From positions 55,600,101-55,664,100 of the forward strand of contig CM069872.1 of assembly GCA_036172665.1 (NCBI GenBank): 64,000 bases of DNA. The letters run 5' to 3'. The first letter of the stretch is position 1, and each line of letters starts with the position of its first letter. This document shows, one piece after another, positions 8,634 to 20,459 of this stretch. The notes under the pieces were generated by a model. It worked only from the letters and a program-made list of their open reading frames with translations. It had not been told where the DNA came from and ran no database searches. The position numbers and the translations under genes are program-made. The DNA is from Prosopocoilus inquinatus. Taxonomy: Eukaryota; Arthropoda; Insecta; Coleoptera; Lucanidae.

Positions 8634-10483
8634 TTAAGGTATGGGTTTATCAAGCAAACTACTTACTATGTCATTTCCTGAAATTATCTGATCCGAAAGC
8701 ACGGTTATTTTCGAGCCGGTCAAAACCTCCAGCAAATTACAAGCCGCCACCTCCGCGTACGTAATCCCCCCGACAACATACAGCAATATATTCCTGGACA
8801 CCAACGGATAGGCACTCTCGTTCTGCATAATTAAAGGCCCCAAGGGTTCCAACTTGCTCTGAATCACCTTGAGGGGGGTGGCACTCAACAACAAACTCGC
8901 GATCTGCGTCACAAGAGGAATGTAGCAGCCGCCGAAGACATAGCTCGGACAAGTCGGGGATTTCACGTCGATCTTACTTGGGTCGGCTGGGATTTGCTTC
9001 AGCTTATTGGCGTTTGCGAAGAAGTTGTTCGTTGATAAGATCGGAATCTTCATGATTTTCGATTGCAAGCTCGTGTCTTGCGCTTCGCTTGCGAACCCCG
9101 CCTTAATCAAATTGCCATAGAGGAATCCGTACTCGTAGCCGAACTCTTGGTAGAACCTTGTCAGGAAATTCGTTAGTTCCGAGTGCGTTAGCTTCTGCGT
9201 CACGCTCATGAGACACAGCAACCTAAGGCTAATTAGCTTATCGTTTTCCAGGAGAAGCTCGCGCAAGTAAGTGTAATTACTGCTCTTGTTGATGTTCATC
9301 ATGATGCACTGTTCGACGTCTCTTTGCTTCTCGAAGCGATGCCCCAGCGTGTTGATTATAGACTCGGCTGCGCTCAGGTGGCTTGAAATGAACTTGTTCT
9401 TCAAGGAGGACGCCTGCAGCTGAGTTTGGACGTACTTTTTAAACTCGTCCAGAGCCATTTCCTTCGAGTATTCACCCTCGGCGCGCAGTTGCTTCGCCAA
9501 CGTGCTCAAAACAGCGGTGACCTCGGCGAAATATCGATTTTTAATGTCCCTGTACACAGAGTCGCGTTTGCTATCCAAACTGATCTGTATGGCGTTTTTC
9601 GTTTTGACAGGGTTGAACTTGTCATCGAATTTTCGCTTTTCTCCCCCGCATTTGTGCTCGCATATTCCGCTGTTAACGTCGAAAATCTCTTTTAATAGGG
9701 CGGTGTACGTGGACGGAGTTAATAAAGCGCTGGGGTAATCGAGACTGCGGTCCACCATGATTAAGCTGCTGAAATCACAGTCAAATTTGTCGGTGTTCCC
9801 CAAATCCTCATATAACATATCCAGTTGCTTCACGGCGTTGCAGGAGTGTTGACCCAGGGCGAGGATGACCTTCGGCCTCCCGACCACAAAAGACAGGTAC
9901 CACAAGCTCTTCGAATACAACTGCATCAGCGAGAGGTCTTGCTGAACGAATACGTTCTTGTACATGCAGGGAACTTCCAAGGTAAGTATGCCACGATCGA
10001 TGTGGATCGGTTGGAACTGCAACGAGTACAGCTGCACGACCGAGTGATACAGCCCCAGTTCTTCGAGTAGGTGCTCGAACTCATACAGCGCCTTGGGAAC
10101 ACAAATCACGTGAAACTTGACTTGGGGCCGACTGTCCAATTCGAATTGCCCCCTGATCAGTTCCACGACAAGCTTAAAGGTCTCGATGTTGGTGTAAATC
10201 ATGAAGTACTGCTCGTTCTCCGTGTACTTGGGAGCCGAGTCCAATTTGAATATTTTCTGCACGCCGTTGCCTCTAAAAACATTTCCAATCAAAACCTGGT
10301 TGGTCTTCAGTATTGTTCGAATTACTTTAACCAGTTTGCGCCGCATATTCGCTCGAGCGGACGGATTATCGTCGGTTCCAACACCAAGTCTTTAACACCG
10401 GGGTAAAAATTAAGTATTTTTGAGAGCTGGCTTTTTGATACCTCGGAAAGCGAGGTTAGCTTTTTGTAGAACGCCTCGTCCAT
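8634..10483 (-). CDS. Vps33B: Vps33B-like Sec1/Munc18 protein
   Basis: Two exons (10483-10326 and 10272-8634) give 598 residues; human VPS33B has 617. The protein belongs to the Sec1/Munc18 family, which clamps SNARE bundles; VPS33B acts with VIPAS39/VIPAR in endosome-to-lysosome and granule trafficking in the cytosol. Signatures include VKFHVICVPKALYEFE, SLIMVDRSLDYPSAL, SLRLLCLMSV and SYVFGGCYIPLV. The motifs SYVFGGxYxPL and NKLKQIP favour VPS33B over VPS33A. The C-terminal YVVGGITYAEVAACNLLE is the usual SM-family end. The open frame alone suggests a start at 10346, but joining across a 53-bp intron restores the conserved N-terminus MDEAFYKKLT..., so the start at 10483 is preferred. The gene is divergent from the coiled-coil gene at 11351. 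Confidence 0.93.
10326..10483 (-). CDS. Vps33B: Vps33B first coding exon
   Basis: ATG at 10483-10481 on the minus strand. It encodes residues 1-53, including KDLVLEPTIIRPLERICG, which lines up with the human segment around KKDLFIEADLMSPLDRI. Without splicing the frame hits TAA just after WLK. The donor A|GTAATT at 10325 and the acceptor TTTTTAG at 10273 join WLK to GNGVQKIF in frame, as in the human protein. The 53-bp intron is close to the practical minimum for insects. Confidence 0.88.
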
Positions 10484-11350
10484 TGTTATGATCACCTTTT
10501 CTTAACTGCAATAAATAAATAAAATTCACTTAAAAAATAATAACAAATTAGTTAGGTTATATTGGAGGGGGGGAGATCAGTGATGCCACTCGTGCAACGT
10601 AAACACGACAGTCATTTTTTTGACGCTTCGAGCCTACGACCAATCACAAACGAGCAGCGATTCGGCGTCCATTCCGCGCGGCGTCCCATCCAAAGAAGAA
10701 AGTATTTTTGTAAGTGTTTTTCTCATTAAATTCGTGTTATGGTAGTGTAATTAATTATAAAACACCAAGAAGACGTTGAGTGCTTCGAACTGCAGTATTT
10801 ATTACCAATCGGGTACGTAAAGTTTACATTTTAAAAGCATTTCATTTCTGTGTTATCTCCGCACTCCGATGCACCTAATTACAACTTCCCTATCACTTGA
10901 TCTTGGGTATTTCAAATGCATCGGACGAGAATTACTTTAAATATTTCATTATTAAATTATATTAATCGAAAAATCCATTTTAATTTTAAATTCCGGAAAA
11001 CTTCCTTGCGCCGCGCCGGACCACATCACAGATGGCGCTAAGTCAACGGCTAATTTCGCTGCGCTGTTCATTAGATCTGAATTTTTAAATATCGTCTTGC
11101 GACAAACGCTTACTTAAATAATTAAAATTGTATAATAATTTAAATAATTTAAGATTCAATCTAAAAATCTCTTTTAATTTTAAATTCTGCGAAATTACCT
11201 GCGCCGGATTTTATCATAGGTGGCGCTCATGTCGTCGGCTAACTTCACGCTACGCACTAGATCTGAACGTTTGAATCGCGTCTGCCACAAAAACTTAAAT
11301 AAATTAAACTTATTTGATAATTCCGAACAATAATTACCAGCGCAGACAGA
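10484..11350. promoter_or_regulatory. Shared 5' region of Vps33B and the coiled-coil gene
   Basis: The start codons of two divergent genes lie 867 bp apart. A GC-richer core at about 10600-10700 carries a CCAAT box (10640-10644) and no obvious TATA box, as expected of a housekeeping-type bidirectional promoter. A GTAAGT donor near 10711 and a TTACCAG acceptor just before 11351 could bracket a 5' UTR intron of the coiled-coil gene; this is inference. The right half is occupied by a tandem duplication (separate entry). Confidence 0.5.
10955..11300. repeat. Tandem duplication upstream of the coiled-coil gene
   Basis: Two diverged copies about 190 bp apart share TTTTAATTTTAAATTC, then a TGGCGCT-containing segment, a GGCTAA segment and TAGATCTGAA. 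The copies are near 10970-11100 and 11165-11290. They lie in the probable 5' UTR intron or promoter. Confidence 0.7.
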
Positions 11351-13411
11351 ATGTCTTGTGGAAACCAAGCAAGGGAAGCTATTGCTACAGAACAGGGGCC
11401 GTGTAACAACCAGAATCCACCGAAAACTGAAATCGTCGGCGAGATTTTACAATGCCAGAAGCTTCAGGTAAGACCGCGCTTATTTTCGCTTAAAAAAGTA
11501 AATTATCCGCCGCGTTCAGGAGGAAATCGTCCAGAAAATCAACCAGTCTAAGAAAGCCCTGCACGACGAAGAGAAATGCGCGCTGCAACGGTCGAAGAAA
11601 ATAGAGGAAATCGACGCCGCCATGATAGCGTCCTCAAAAGTCCTGGAACAAGAAACCTACAAACGCTGGAAGTTCACCCGAAATCTTTCGAGCGTACGCA
11701 ACATGTGCCAGGATGTGAACTCGTACTCCGAAAAAACCGAAAACATATTAAATCGCTGCGAGCAAGACCTCGTCGGATATGAAAAACAATTAATGTCCCT
11801 CGAGGGCATCCTCCAAGAACGCAAGTCAAGAATCGATGCTAAAGTGGAAACGCAAAGACGTAAGTTACACGAGCTAGAACTAAGCAATGAACAGTATAAA
11901 GCACGATGTGAGAGCGAAAAAGAGAACTTGCTCACGGAGCTTGCTGAATTTAAACGAAAAATCCAAGTTGAGACTAAGGCTTCACAGCAACTTCGCAGCA
12001 GATTGGAGCAGGGGGAACAAACCCGAACCCAAATCGCTCTTGCAAAAGCTGAAAACACTGAGCTGCATAATAAATTGCTGGAGAAGCAAGAGCGCAAGCA
12101 AAGTCTTCTTGCTTCAATCGAGAATAACAGTGGACTTTACAATGCTAAAATTCACGAAATGGAATCAACGTTCGAAGATAAGCAAAGCAAGTAAGTACTT
12201 ATTTTAATGAGTAAATACGTCCCGAAGGAAAATTGACTGAAAATTGTTGCAGGCTAGAGAAAATTACAGCAGAAAATGAGACTGTTGCAAAGGCACTCGT
12301 AGAGGAGGGTAACAGAAAGGAGAGCATCCTCTCTGAAATATCTGAATTTTCGAAACAGCTCGAGTATTACAAGCAAAAACGTCTGGAGGCGGAAGCCAAA
12401 AGCAAACAAGAGGAAGAATGTTTCACCCGAGCACAAGGCGAAGCAGCCAGCAAAGCGCAAGCTCTAACCAACAGTTTATCAATGCTGAGGCAAAAATTCG
12501 CAAAAGACAAACAAGTAAAATCCCAACTGGAATCCGTAAGTTAAATAATACGTTTGCCTGTGAGCGCAAATCAATAATTGCCAACTCTTTTAGGAGCTGA
12601 CTGCGATGATTGGGGAAATACAGGCCGGGCTTGCCAACATCGAGCGCTTAAAATCTGAAACGTCGAAATTGCAGTCGCTCAATGAAGTTAAAACCGCAGA
12701 GGTGTCTGAGATTAAGCTTTCCATAGACGTGACGACTTCGAGTGTAATTAAAATAAGCAGCGACCTCATTGATCTAACGAAGAAACTCAACGAGAAAGAG
12801 CTGAAGAAGTCGCAGGAACTCGTGAGAATCACAGGCGAAATTCAAGAGCTCGAAAGGCAAATCGAAGAAGTTAGAGTCGCTGGGAACGCAAAGTTGAATG
12901 AGATCACTAAAGAAATGGAGAGTTACAGAATCAAAACGAGCGAGAACTTATTGAAGCAGCAGGAGAGGGATCAGGAAATCGCCAGGCATTTAGTTTTGAA
13001 GGACGAGCTGAAGAAGGAACATGAGGCAGTCGTGAGTAATACAAAGCAGCTGGAGAATGACCTGCAAGGGGTGACCTTGGAGCACGATATTCTCTTGAAG
13101 AAGGTTGAAGAGACGCGCAGAAGTAATTTAATGAGGGGGCAGAAAGACGAGAAGGTTTTCGAAAGGCCCCAGGCTTATAGGAAGAGAGACTTGGAGGAAA
13201 TGAGCGATAGCAGCATGGAAGGAACTATTAGCGTGCAGGAGCATATGAAGAGGCAGAAGTTGAAGGCCCATAAGACATCGGTAAGTCAGTTTAATTTATT
13301 TTCTTTGACTTCTTCCTGTAATTATAAGTAAAGAATCTATTTAAATAATGTGGATGAGTCATTTTTTTATTTTTTTTGGCTTTACAGATTTTGCGGGCTA
13401 ATCAAATGTAA
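11351..13411 (+). CDS. Long coiled-coil protein, unrecognised
   Basis: Proposed join is 11351-11467, 11520-12190, 12253-12535, 12594-13280, 13388-13411, with GT-AG junctions and kept frame; it gives 593 residues. Almost the whole protein is rich in E, K, Q, L and S with heptad spacing, from about residue 40 to 540, so it is predicted as one extended coiled coil without a globular domain. The N-terminus is short and polar. The C-terminal part is basic and serine-rich (KRDLEEMSDSSMEG, HMKRQKLKAHK), which might hold a nuclear localisation signal. The last coding exon is only eight codons including the stop. Coiled-coil proteins of the kinetochore, centrosome or synaptonemal complex are possible types, but no family-specific motif is seen and no function is assigned. 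It is divergent from Vps33B and convergent with CrebA. Confidence 0.85.
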
Positions 13412-13490
13412 TTGTAAATACATTTTTGGTTTTGTTTAAGCGTTAAAAAAAAACTTTATGTATTATATAGTACCCAGTTGAATTAGTTTG

Positions 13491-13496
13491 AATAAA
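13491..13496 (+). terminator. Poly(A) signal of the coiled-coil gene
   Basis: AATAAA lies 80 bases after the stop codon. The opposite-strand signal for CrebA (13555-13560) is about 60 bases away, so the two transcripts meet closely end to end. Confidence 0.7.
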
Positions 13497-13539
13497 ATGT
13501 TTGAGTTTCGCTTAGGCTTGGAACGATTGAAACACAGTT

Positions 13540-16110
13540 TTCTTAAATAATTTTTTTATTTCCGTAAATTTCTTCAGTTAAACACGAGTGGTACCCACAA
13601 AACAACGTGCAATAAAGAAGCGAAATTGCCAGTAAGTAAATCTCTAACACTGCTGAAGAGAGAAAGAGGAGAAGAAAAAAAAAAATAGATACCTATTTTA
13701 CATCCTCATCCTCGTTAACACGAGGCAATGGATAAAATAAAAATCTAAGTTAGCTTGTCACAAAGACGCCGATGAATAAAAAAAAAAAGAAAACTTATTT
13801 ACAACATCTAAATCGCTTACAGTGGTGCTTTGTTTTTTTGAAATGAAATCAACAACAGTGTCGTAAACAAATTTAAAATACGATTTAAAAAAATAATAAT
13901 AACATACAACAAGCTTCATACTGTTTTGCTCTCTCTAACATCGAAGATATAATATTAAATTAAATAAATAGCTTCAACAGAATTCGGTTTACTATTTAAA
14001 TCGAATTGCTGCCACTACAATTTCAAATTAATGCTGCAAGCAAGCAGGCAGGCAACTTTGAATTTGTGGTAGGAACAAATCTCTCTAAAACTAAATAAAA
14101 ATCGAGTCTCGATCATTGAATTGCACATCATAATTAACTTGCCTTGCGATCTTCACATACAAAAGTCTCATCTAAAACTACCAGCTAAAAAGAATATAAG
14201 ATTATAACAATATATTAAAATTTGACGATATAATACAGCAGAAATAGAACTCTGAATATTCAAATGTAACATCATTGTATATATACACAGTAGTATCTAA
14301 AATAGAGGCGCACTTTTGGTATTGTATAATACTTGTGCCTTGTAACAACAACATTTCTTGAACACAGAATGATTAGAAACAACGGTTATTATTTTCTTTT
14401 TTTTTTCTTTTCTTTAGACAAGAAGCACTTAAAGTTATACGCAATACAACTATGGCAAACAATCGAAATGTACTCTACTCTTAACAGATTAATTAAAATA
14501 ATAACAATGTTGCCAGCTCGTTTTATCTCTTTTTATCTTTACAAGAAATTTGGGAGGAAAAAACTCTTTTCAAAGTTCAAGCTCTTATAAATTAGTTACA
14601 CACAGTGTAATCATAAAAATAATAATCAACTATTCTGGAACAGAATCATTAACCTATTAACCAATTAACTCCCGTCATTGCATAATTTTGGATTTGAAAT
14701 CGGAGTTAATTGTTTACTACTATACATTTTTCAAATGAAAATGAAATAGTATACAGATAAGTTTTTGCTATAATATAAAAATCATTATTTATTTTGACTC
14801 GTTTGCATTAAAAATAAATAACGGCGCTGCTGTTTTACTTACTTAAACAGTTTAAACTAAATGAGGGGGGAGCACACACGAAATATTTGTGCGCAAGTCT
14901 GAATGTATTGTACATAAAGTTTGGTCCAGCCAAAACACGAACGAACTTTTTATACTAGGTACAATAAATGCAAAGGAATACTACAGCCCCCGATTAATCA
15001 AATCGCATGAATTGAATAGGAACTGGTCACTCGACTACTGTATTTATTTCCCGTTCACAATCTTTTTGTAGTAGACTCCCAAGTTGGGGCCCCATCATCA
15101 AAAAAATACCTGCACGTGACTTAACGAAAAAAAAAAAAAAAGGAATAGCCCCCCAGAGAGTCTCAACAAAAAGATCGGCTTTTGCGAAATGCAATTTCTA
15201 TCGTTGACGACGACAACAAACAACAACTTATCCATATTTGATTTGAAATTGCCGGTGTATGTGCTAAATTAAATTAAACATGAAGAAAAATAGAAACAAC
15301 TTTAACATCTACCCCTAATCTAATCTAATCACATCACGTCAGAACTTGTCCGCATTCTAATAATAGTAATTATTGGTGTTTGGATGCGAGCAAGTTCCAA
15401 GCCGTAATGAATCTGGTCCCGTATCAATCAGCATCAATAAAAACGCTACTACAACAACAAAAATTAATAATAAAAATAAAAAAATTGCCTAAGACGTGCG
15501 CGGAATACAGAAGAAGAAGAAGAAGAAGAAACAGAATTGCTAATAAGAGTGTGATTAAGGCACACATACCTGATAAGTTTCGTAATATGTACAAACTAAA
15601 TTAAGTACAAATTCATTTTTGTTTTTTGTTTTTTTCTTTTCTAATTAATTAATTAATCAATCAATTAATTAATATAAAAGGCATCTCTCCTGTTTTAGGA
15701 TTCAATCGATTCGTTCAATTATTTTTATAATATTCATTTAATAAATTGAGCTTACTTTGTTTAGCTTTGGTTTAAGGAATGTATCGTGTAAGGAAACGTA
15801 GCGCGACAAGAATTTCCTGGAAGACGAAGAGAATTTCGTTGTTTTAACCACCGAAGTCAGTCGATCGTTAGAAAATTTAATGATGTGACACAGGGACTTC
15901 GGTGTTAAAACAATTTCATTAATGTGTTGATGTAGATTAAATATAATCGATTGGTCTTCTACATCTACATCGCTGTAGGCAGTACACACCGTACCACATA
16001 CACGTTTTGTACTTACATATTAATTTTTAATTTTTAATGTATGTATTTTGATTTTTTCTTTTTTTATAGTAAAGTTTCTTAAGTAGCAGCAGCGGCGGCG
16101 GCCGGCGGCT
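13540..16110 (-). other. CrebA: Probable 3' UTR of CrebA
   Basis: The 2.6 kb between the CrebA stop and the opposite gene contain no convincing coding frame and are strongly AT-rich. A minus-strand AATAAA (plus TTTATT at 13555-13560) would end the transcript. A Pumilio-type TGTAAATA on the minus strand lies at about 13796-13803. An (AAG)n run sits at about 15512-15530 and an AATTAATT run near 15642-15672. An 83-codon open frame at 15738-15989 on the same strand has no recognisable features. Confidence 0.55.
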
Positions 16111-16317
16111 TCATTTGGTAAATCTTGCCAGGTGAGGATGCGTCTTGGCTACGATCGCCTGCAACTTCGACAGTTGATTCAACAGATTGCAGTTGGAGTC
16201 TTCGAGGTTCTCGATTTTTTTTCGATACTCCGCATTCTCTGATATTAGGACTTCCACTTTGCGCTCCAGCTGATCCATGTACTCCTTTTTTTTCCGCCTA
16301 CTCTCCTGAGCAGATAT
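16111..16317 (-). CDS. CrebA: CrebA terminal exon: basic region end and leucine zipper
   Basis: The exon begins [18 protein letters not shown], where N, S and the RR pair of the basic region contact DNA. The zipper continues [20 protein letters not shown] and [13 protein letters not shown]. Stop TGA (plus-strand TCA at 16111-16113) comes after only HLARFTK. No hydrophobic segment follows. Confidence 0.95.
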   Translation of the reverse strand: MSAQESRRKKKEYMDQLERKVEVLISENAEYRKKIENLEDSNCNLLNQLSKLQAIVAKTHPHLARFTK

Positions 16318-19300
16318 CTAAAAACAATAAATCTTTTAAGCTGCTCGCTTCACATTATACCGGGACGTCAAGAATTATTGTGGTGATTCAAGAATTATTG
16401 TGGTGATGAAACAATAATTTTAAAATCTGTGACTAACCACCCTGGTCACAAGTAATTATGTGATTTTTACCTTATTTTTGATTTTCCTTCTGATTTTCTT
16501 CAAGGACTTTTCTTCGGCCTTCGTAAGTGGCAAGCGGGTGGGAACCGGATAGCCTTCGGCTATCAACGTCCGCTTCTCTTCTTCGGTTAGCATGAGTGTC
16601 CCTACCGAGCCTTTCTAGAAAAAAAAAATTACAATTGAATGCAACTTGCTACACAATCTTCACAATCTCTTACTGGCTGACTGCTTATAAGCGGAGTATG
16701 TATGGGCTGACGGATTGGTGTGTGGTGACTGCTGATCATAACCCGGCTGTTCGTTTTCCTTACGCATGGGGATGTGGGTTGGGAGGAGGCGGGGGTGTTG
16801 TCTTCGCTTTCTTCGCTGCTGCTGCACGAGGGTGGTGTCGGAGGAAGGTGGAAGCTCGAGCCGGCCTCCAGCTTCATGTTCAACTTGGGCACCTGTATTC
16901 TCTGGTTGAAGATGCTGTTCGCGCTGAGCATTATGTTGGTGTGTTTCAGTATACTATGTGCATTTTTCTGCGAAAACAAAACAAAAGGGCACACAATCAC
17001 ATGGTCCAAAATCTTACCCCGCGGTGGTACTCACAGTTGTGTTCGTCAAAAACGTGTCCATGCAAATGTCGCCGCTGTTGAGGGTGCTCGATTGGGGTGA
17101 GGACGGGCAAGAGGAATGTAAACTGTCCGTTTCGCTTAGTGGCTCGTCTTTGATGACGATTTCCGACGCCAGTTTCGTGCAGGCCGTGTTCATTGGTATG
17201 GCCGGGAAACACTCGTCTTCCATATCTGAAAATGCACGCGTTATTTTTGTTTTAACAAGAAGCAGGTGCGAAGCAAAGGCCAAATCTGTTTGGCTTTGTT
17301 CTCGAGTGCGATAGATAAGACAAGGCGTTTCATTTTAATTAAAAAATCCCAGTTACAATCACAATTGATTATTAAAATGGAAAAGGCGAATCCCGTTTGA
17401 TTTAAGCAAGCATTCCCGAGATTGGATTCCACAGATTTATTAATCCGCATCATTTGCAAAACGTTTTACTTAAATGTCTAGGCTCTAGACCGGCGATTCT
17501 CTCGGGCGTTTCGAACGAGCTAAACCCGCTCTCAATTGTAACCTTGATTGTATCGGGGAAACGAAAATTCATTCACGGAGAAGCGCGCGGAAAATATATC
17601 CTTAGTAAGTACAACGGTTGTTGCACTTGTAACGTTTAGCATGGTGGGGCTATTGCCCATCCCTGCTCTAGACTATAAAATCATGGCAAAATGCCACTTA
17701 GACACCAAAAATAGTAAGTAAGTAAGTAACAGATGCAGTGGATCTAAACAATCCAGGTAAGTCTTGATTCTTTTTGCTCACTAACTAAATTGTATAATGT
17801 TAAGTTCTCGGGGAGATTTGGGGGAAAACCGAGGAAGCAAAGTTGGCTGTGCCACTTAAAGACGACAGAGAAGGTGAAAGTTTGGAAGATCGAAACAAAG
17901 ATGGCGGAATCAGATCGTGGCAAACAAGAAAATAAATTATATTACTTATTAGTTGGAAGGTGAAAGTTCTAAGTAATGAAAGAAGGCCGAATCAAATCAT
18001 CGGGGAAGACAATAAAATAACCTACTTATGAATTGGAAGGCGAAAGTTTTGAAAACTGGAAGATCGAAAGGAACACTGAAGCAATGACATGGCTGGACCG
18101 ATTAAAGGAAGACAGAAAAATGTGGAAGCCAGGAATACGTCGAAGAAAAGATGGCAGAATGGAATTGTGGAAGATAAAATATTTATTTGAATTGATTTGA
18201 AGGTGAAGATCTTGAAGAGTGAGAGATCGAAGCGACCATTGAAGCCGGACCAATTCAAGGAAGACAAAAACAAGAAAGGTGAAAGTTTTGAAACAAAGCA
18301 AAGCAAAGACGACCGATTTGAACCGTCGACGACAAAATGACCAGATGAATGGGAAGGTGGAGGTTTCAGGAAGATCGAAAGGAATATTGAAGCTGGCCCA
18401 ATAAAAGGAAGAAAGAAAGGGCGAAAGTTTTGAGGCCTGGAAGATCGAAGCAAAGATGGCCCAAAAATCAGGATAATAAAATAATTGTATGAGTTGGAAG
18501 GTGAAGGTTTCGAAAACTGGAACCTTGAAGCTGGCCCAAATAAAGGAAGACAAAGCCGAATCAAATCGGGAAAGACTAAGTAATTATGTAAATGAATTGG
18601 AAGATGAAGGTCGTAAAGACTAGAAGGACAAAAGGAAGTTTGAAGCACAGGCGCCTGGACCAATTAATTAGAGGAAGAAAGAAATAAAGGTGAGAATTTT
18701 GAAGTCTGGAAACTCGAAGCAAAGGTGGCCGAATTAATCGGAGAAAACAAAATAATTACGTACATGAATTGGAAAGTGAAGGTTTTGAAGACGGGAAGGA
18801 CAAAAAAAGATGACTTTGAAGCAAAGACGCCTGGACCAATTAATTAAAGGAAGACAAAATCAAGGTTTTGAGTCTGGAAGCTCGAAGCAAACATAGCCGA
18901 ATCAAATTGAGGAAGATAAAATAATTAGATGAATTGGAAGGTGAAGTGGCGCTTATTATTGAGGAAGAACTAAAGAAGATCAATTCAAAGTTTGAGGACC
19001 AGTGTGAAGGATCAGAAAGAAGCTCAAGAACCAAAGTAGTAGGGTGGTCACTGAAGGCGATCCAAACAAGAATGGTTTGCATTGGAGGTGGAAGGTTGAT
19101 GGATGCATGAAGACTGTAAGGCTTTCTAATGGGACTAGTCCGAGGTCCCCAAACTGTTGAAGACGGCTAAGGTAATTATTTTTAAAAAAATAATTGCATT
19201 AGGAAACTTAGATTATGATAAAGATTTTCTTTAGGTGGCGTAGTCCTTAAAAAAATGCAAAAATGATGGATGGAAGTGGAAGGTTGATGGATGAATGAAG

Positions 19301-20249
19301 ACTGGAAGGTTTTCTAATCGGACTAGCACGAGGCCCCCTCCCCCCAAACTGTTAAGACGGCTGAAGGTAATCACAAAAAACAACAATTGCATTATGTAAC
19401 TTAGATTAGAGGGTTTTTCATTCAAATGCATCACGTAACATGAATTCCGATGAAAAAAAAATTAATCAAAGTATAAACTGAAGGCCGTCCGAAATGTGCC
19501 TGAAAAATAATCGCGCATTCATGTGACGGTCAGAAATTATTATTTTTTTTTTATCATCATCATCACCAAGGTCTCTTCGCGCCGTTATTTTTAATGGGCA
19601 TTGCATGCGTTACGTGATGCAACTAAAATATTTATTGTGTCGCCGTTTGTAGGTACTTCCCAGTTAACAAAACAAAATATTCACGAGCACACACCGGTTT
19701 GCATGTTGTTATTATTCGTCGCGAGTGACGAACGCGATTACGTATTATCTTATTTTCCTTTTTTAAAAAATAACATTCACAAGCCGTTAACATGTTCAAA
19801 TTATTAAAGTATTAATTTTGTTAGTAAGTACTTTGGGACTTACTCGACTTTCATTGAATGAAATAATCGTCCTGTTGATTTTAATTAAAAGCAAAAAAAA
19901 AACAAAAACAAAAAAATGCAATTTATTTAAAAATTTGTTAGGTGTTTTTTTTGTTAGGAAAACGCAAGCAATTTTTTTCTTGTTGATTTTTTTTTCTTCT
20001 CTAGACAAATGAAGAGACTAATAAAAAATAAGTACCATCGGGGCATTCCATTTTGTTGTTGGATATGGGGGAATCCGGTAGCGAATCTCCGTCCGATGCC
20101 AAGCTGTAGGAGTGTTCCGTTTTGATCGGCCTTGTCCCCAAAGCTGCGTCCGTCATGAGCTTGTCGTGGAGGATCACTGTGGGGATGTCCTTGTCCAGGA
20201 AGTTCCATTCCACCGTCAAGTCGCCCGCGGCGCTGGCACGCAACACGTC
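16111..20249 (-). CDS. CrebA: CrebA, CREB3-family bZIP transcription factor (349 residues, first coding exon missing)
   Basis: Exons on the minus strand are 20249-20036, 17225-17035, 16967-16674, 16614-16471 and 16317-16111. The frame is kept with GT-AG junctions and gives 349 residues. CrebA activates secretory-pathway genes in fly secretory tissues. Matches seen are the acidic N-terminal [37 protein letters not shown] and [11 protein letters not shown]. These are followed by the CREB3-specific [19 protein letters not shown] segment and the basic region and leucine zipper. The protein stops about ten residues after the zipper and has no membrane segment; fly CrebA also ends there, unlike ER-anchored mammalian CREB3L1/2. 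The first exon here begins after a splice acceptor, so an N-terminal exon must lie upstream. A search by eye for the conserved N-terminal acidic/tryptophan motif up to 64 kb found none. Confidence 0.95.
16471..16614 (-). CDS. CrebA: CrebA exon: CREB3-specific segment and first half of basic region
   Basis: The exon has 48 codons in phase 0. It encodes [20 protein letters not shown] and then [19 protein letters not shown]. The sequence before the basic region is the adjacent extension that sets CREB3-family bZIP factors apart from CREB1 and ATF types. The flanking intron is 59 bp on the 5' side. Confidence 0.95.
16674..16967 (-). CDS. CrebA: CrebA exon: LPPTPPS motif and pre-bZIP linker
   Basis: The exon has 98 codons in phase 0. 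It contains [29 protein letters not shown] (a proline/serine degron-like motif also found in CREB3L proteins) and [13 protein letters not shown], which is nearly identical to the fly protein. The donor CCA|GTAAGA is strong. Confidence 0.93.
17035..17225 (-). CDS. CrebA: CrebA exon: serine-rich activation region
   Basis: Acceptor TTTTCAG|AT completes a split aspartate codon. The exon encodes [26 protein letters not shown] and SCPSSPQSS, typical of CrebA; IKDEP resembles a sumoylation motif. Donor ACT|GTGAGT, phase 0. Confidence 0.92.
17820..19170. repeat. Degenerate ~110-bp tandem array in a CrebA intron
   Basis: Units recur as GAATTGGAAGGTGAAAG, GGAAGATCGAAAGCAAAGATG, a GCCGAATCAAATC-like block and GAAGACAAAATAATTA. 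It is purine-rich, so long open frames on the minus strand are a by-product. Confidence 0.75.
19080..19400. repeat. ~184-bp tandem duplication
   Basis: Two copies of GTGGAAGGTTGATGGATG, CTAATNGGACTAG and CCCCAAACTGTT...AAGACGGCT, near 19085 and 19269. It directly follows the 17.8-kb array. Confidence 0.75.
20036..20249 (-). CDS. CrebA: CrebA exon: N-terminal activation region
   Basis: Acceptor CCTTGCAG|GACGTG and donor GATG|GTACTT; it starts in phase 0 and ends with one base over. It encodes [20 protein letters not shown] and then the strongly conserved KTEHSYSL...DSLPDSP segment of CrebA. The following intron, 17226-20035, is 2.8 kb and filled mostly by a tandem repeat array. Confidence 0.92.
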
Positions 20250-20459
20250 CTGCAAGGAGAAAGCGAAACGAAAATAAAAAACAAGGTCAGTTTACTTCTC
20301 TTAGGAATTTTAAAATTGCAATTTTGCACGTATTTACCAAAAACCTATCGTGTGTTAAAAAATTTCCACGTTTGGAGTTGGCCTTGGATCAGCCAACATT
20401 CTAGTCAAAAACAGTTGCAGCCGACTTTTTATTGATAAGAAGCGTTGATGTGTGATAAT

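Noticed and set aside
8634..10346. Vps33B starting at the ATG at 10346 in the long open frame
   Set aside because: This start would drop the conserved N-terminal segment and read through a 53-bp intron with good GT and AG ends; the spliced start at 10483 fits the family.
15738..15989. 83-codon minus-strand frame in the CrebA 3' UTR
   Set aside because: No domain or alternative splice context; it is within the expected length of chance frames for a 2.6-kb stretch.
16596..17081. 161-codon plus-strand frame over CrebA
   Set aside because: It is a shadow of the CrebA exons on the opposite strand, which match a known protein strongly.
18022..18663. 213-codon open frame on the minus strand
   Set aside because: It lies in the purine-rich array of a CrebA intron; the complementary strand is stop-poor because of composition. 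No domain, and no plausible splice context.
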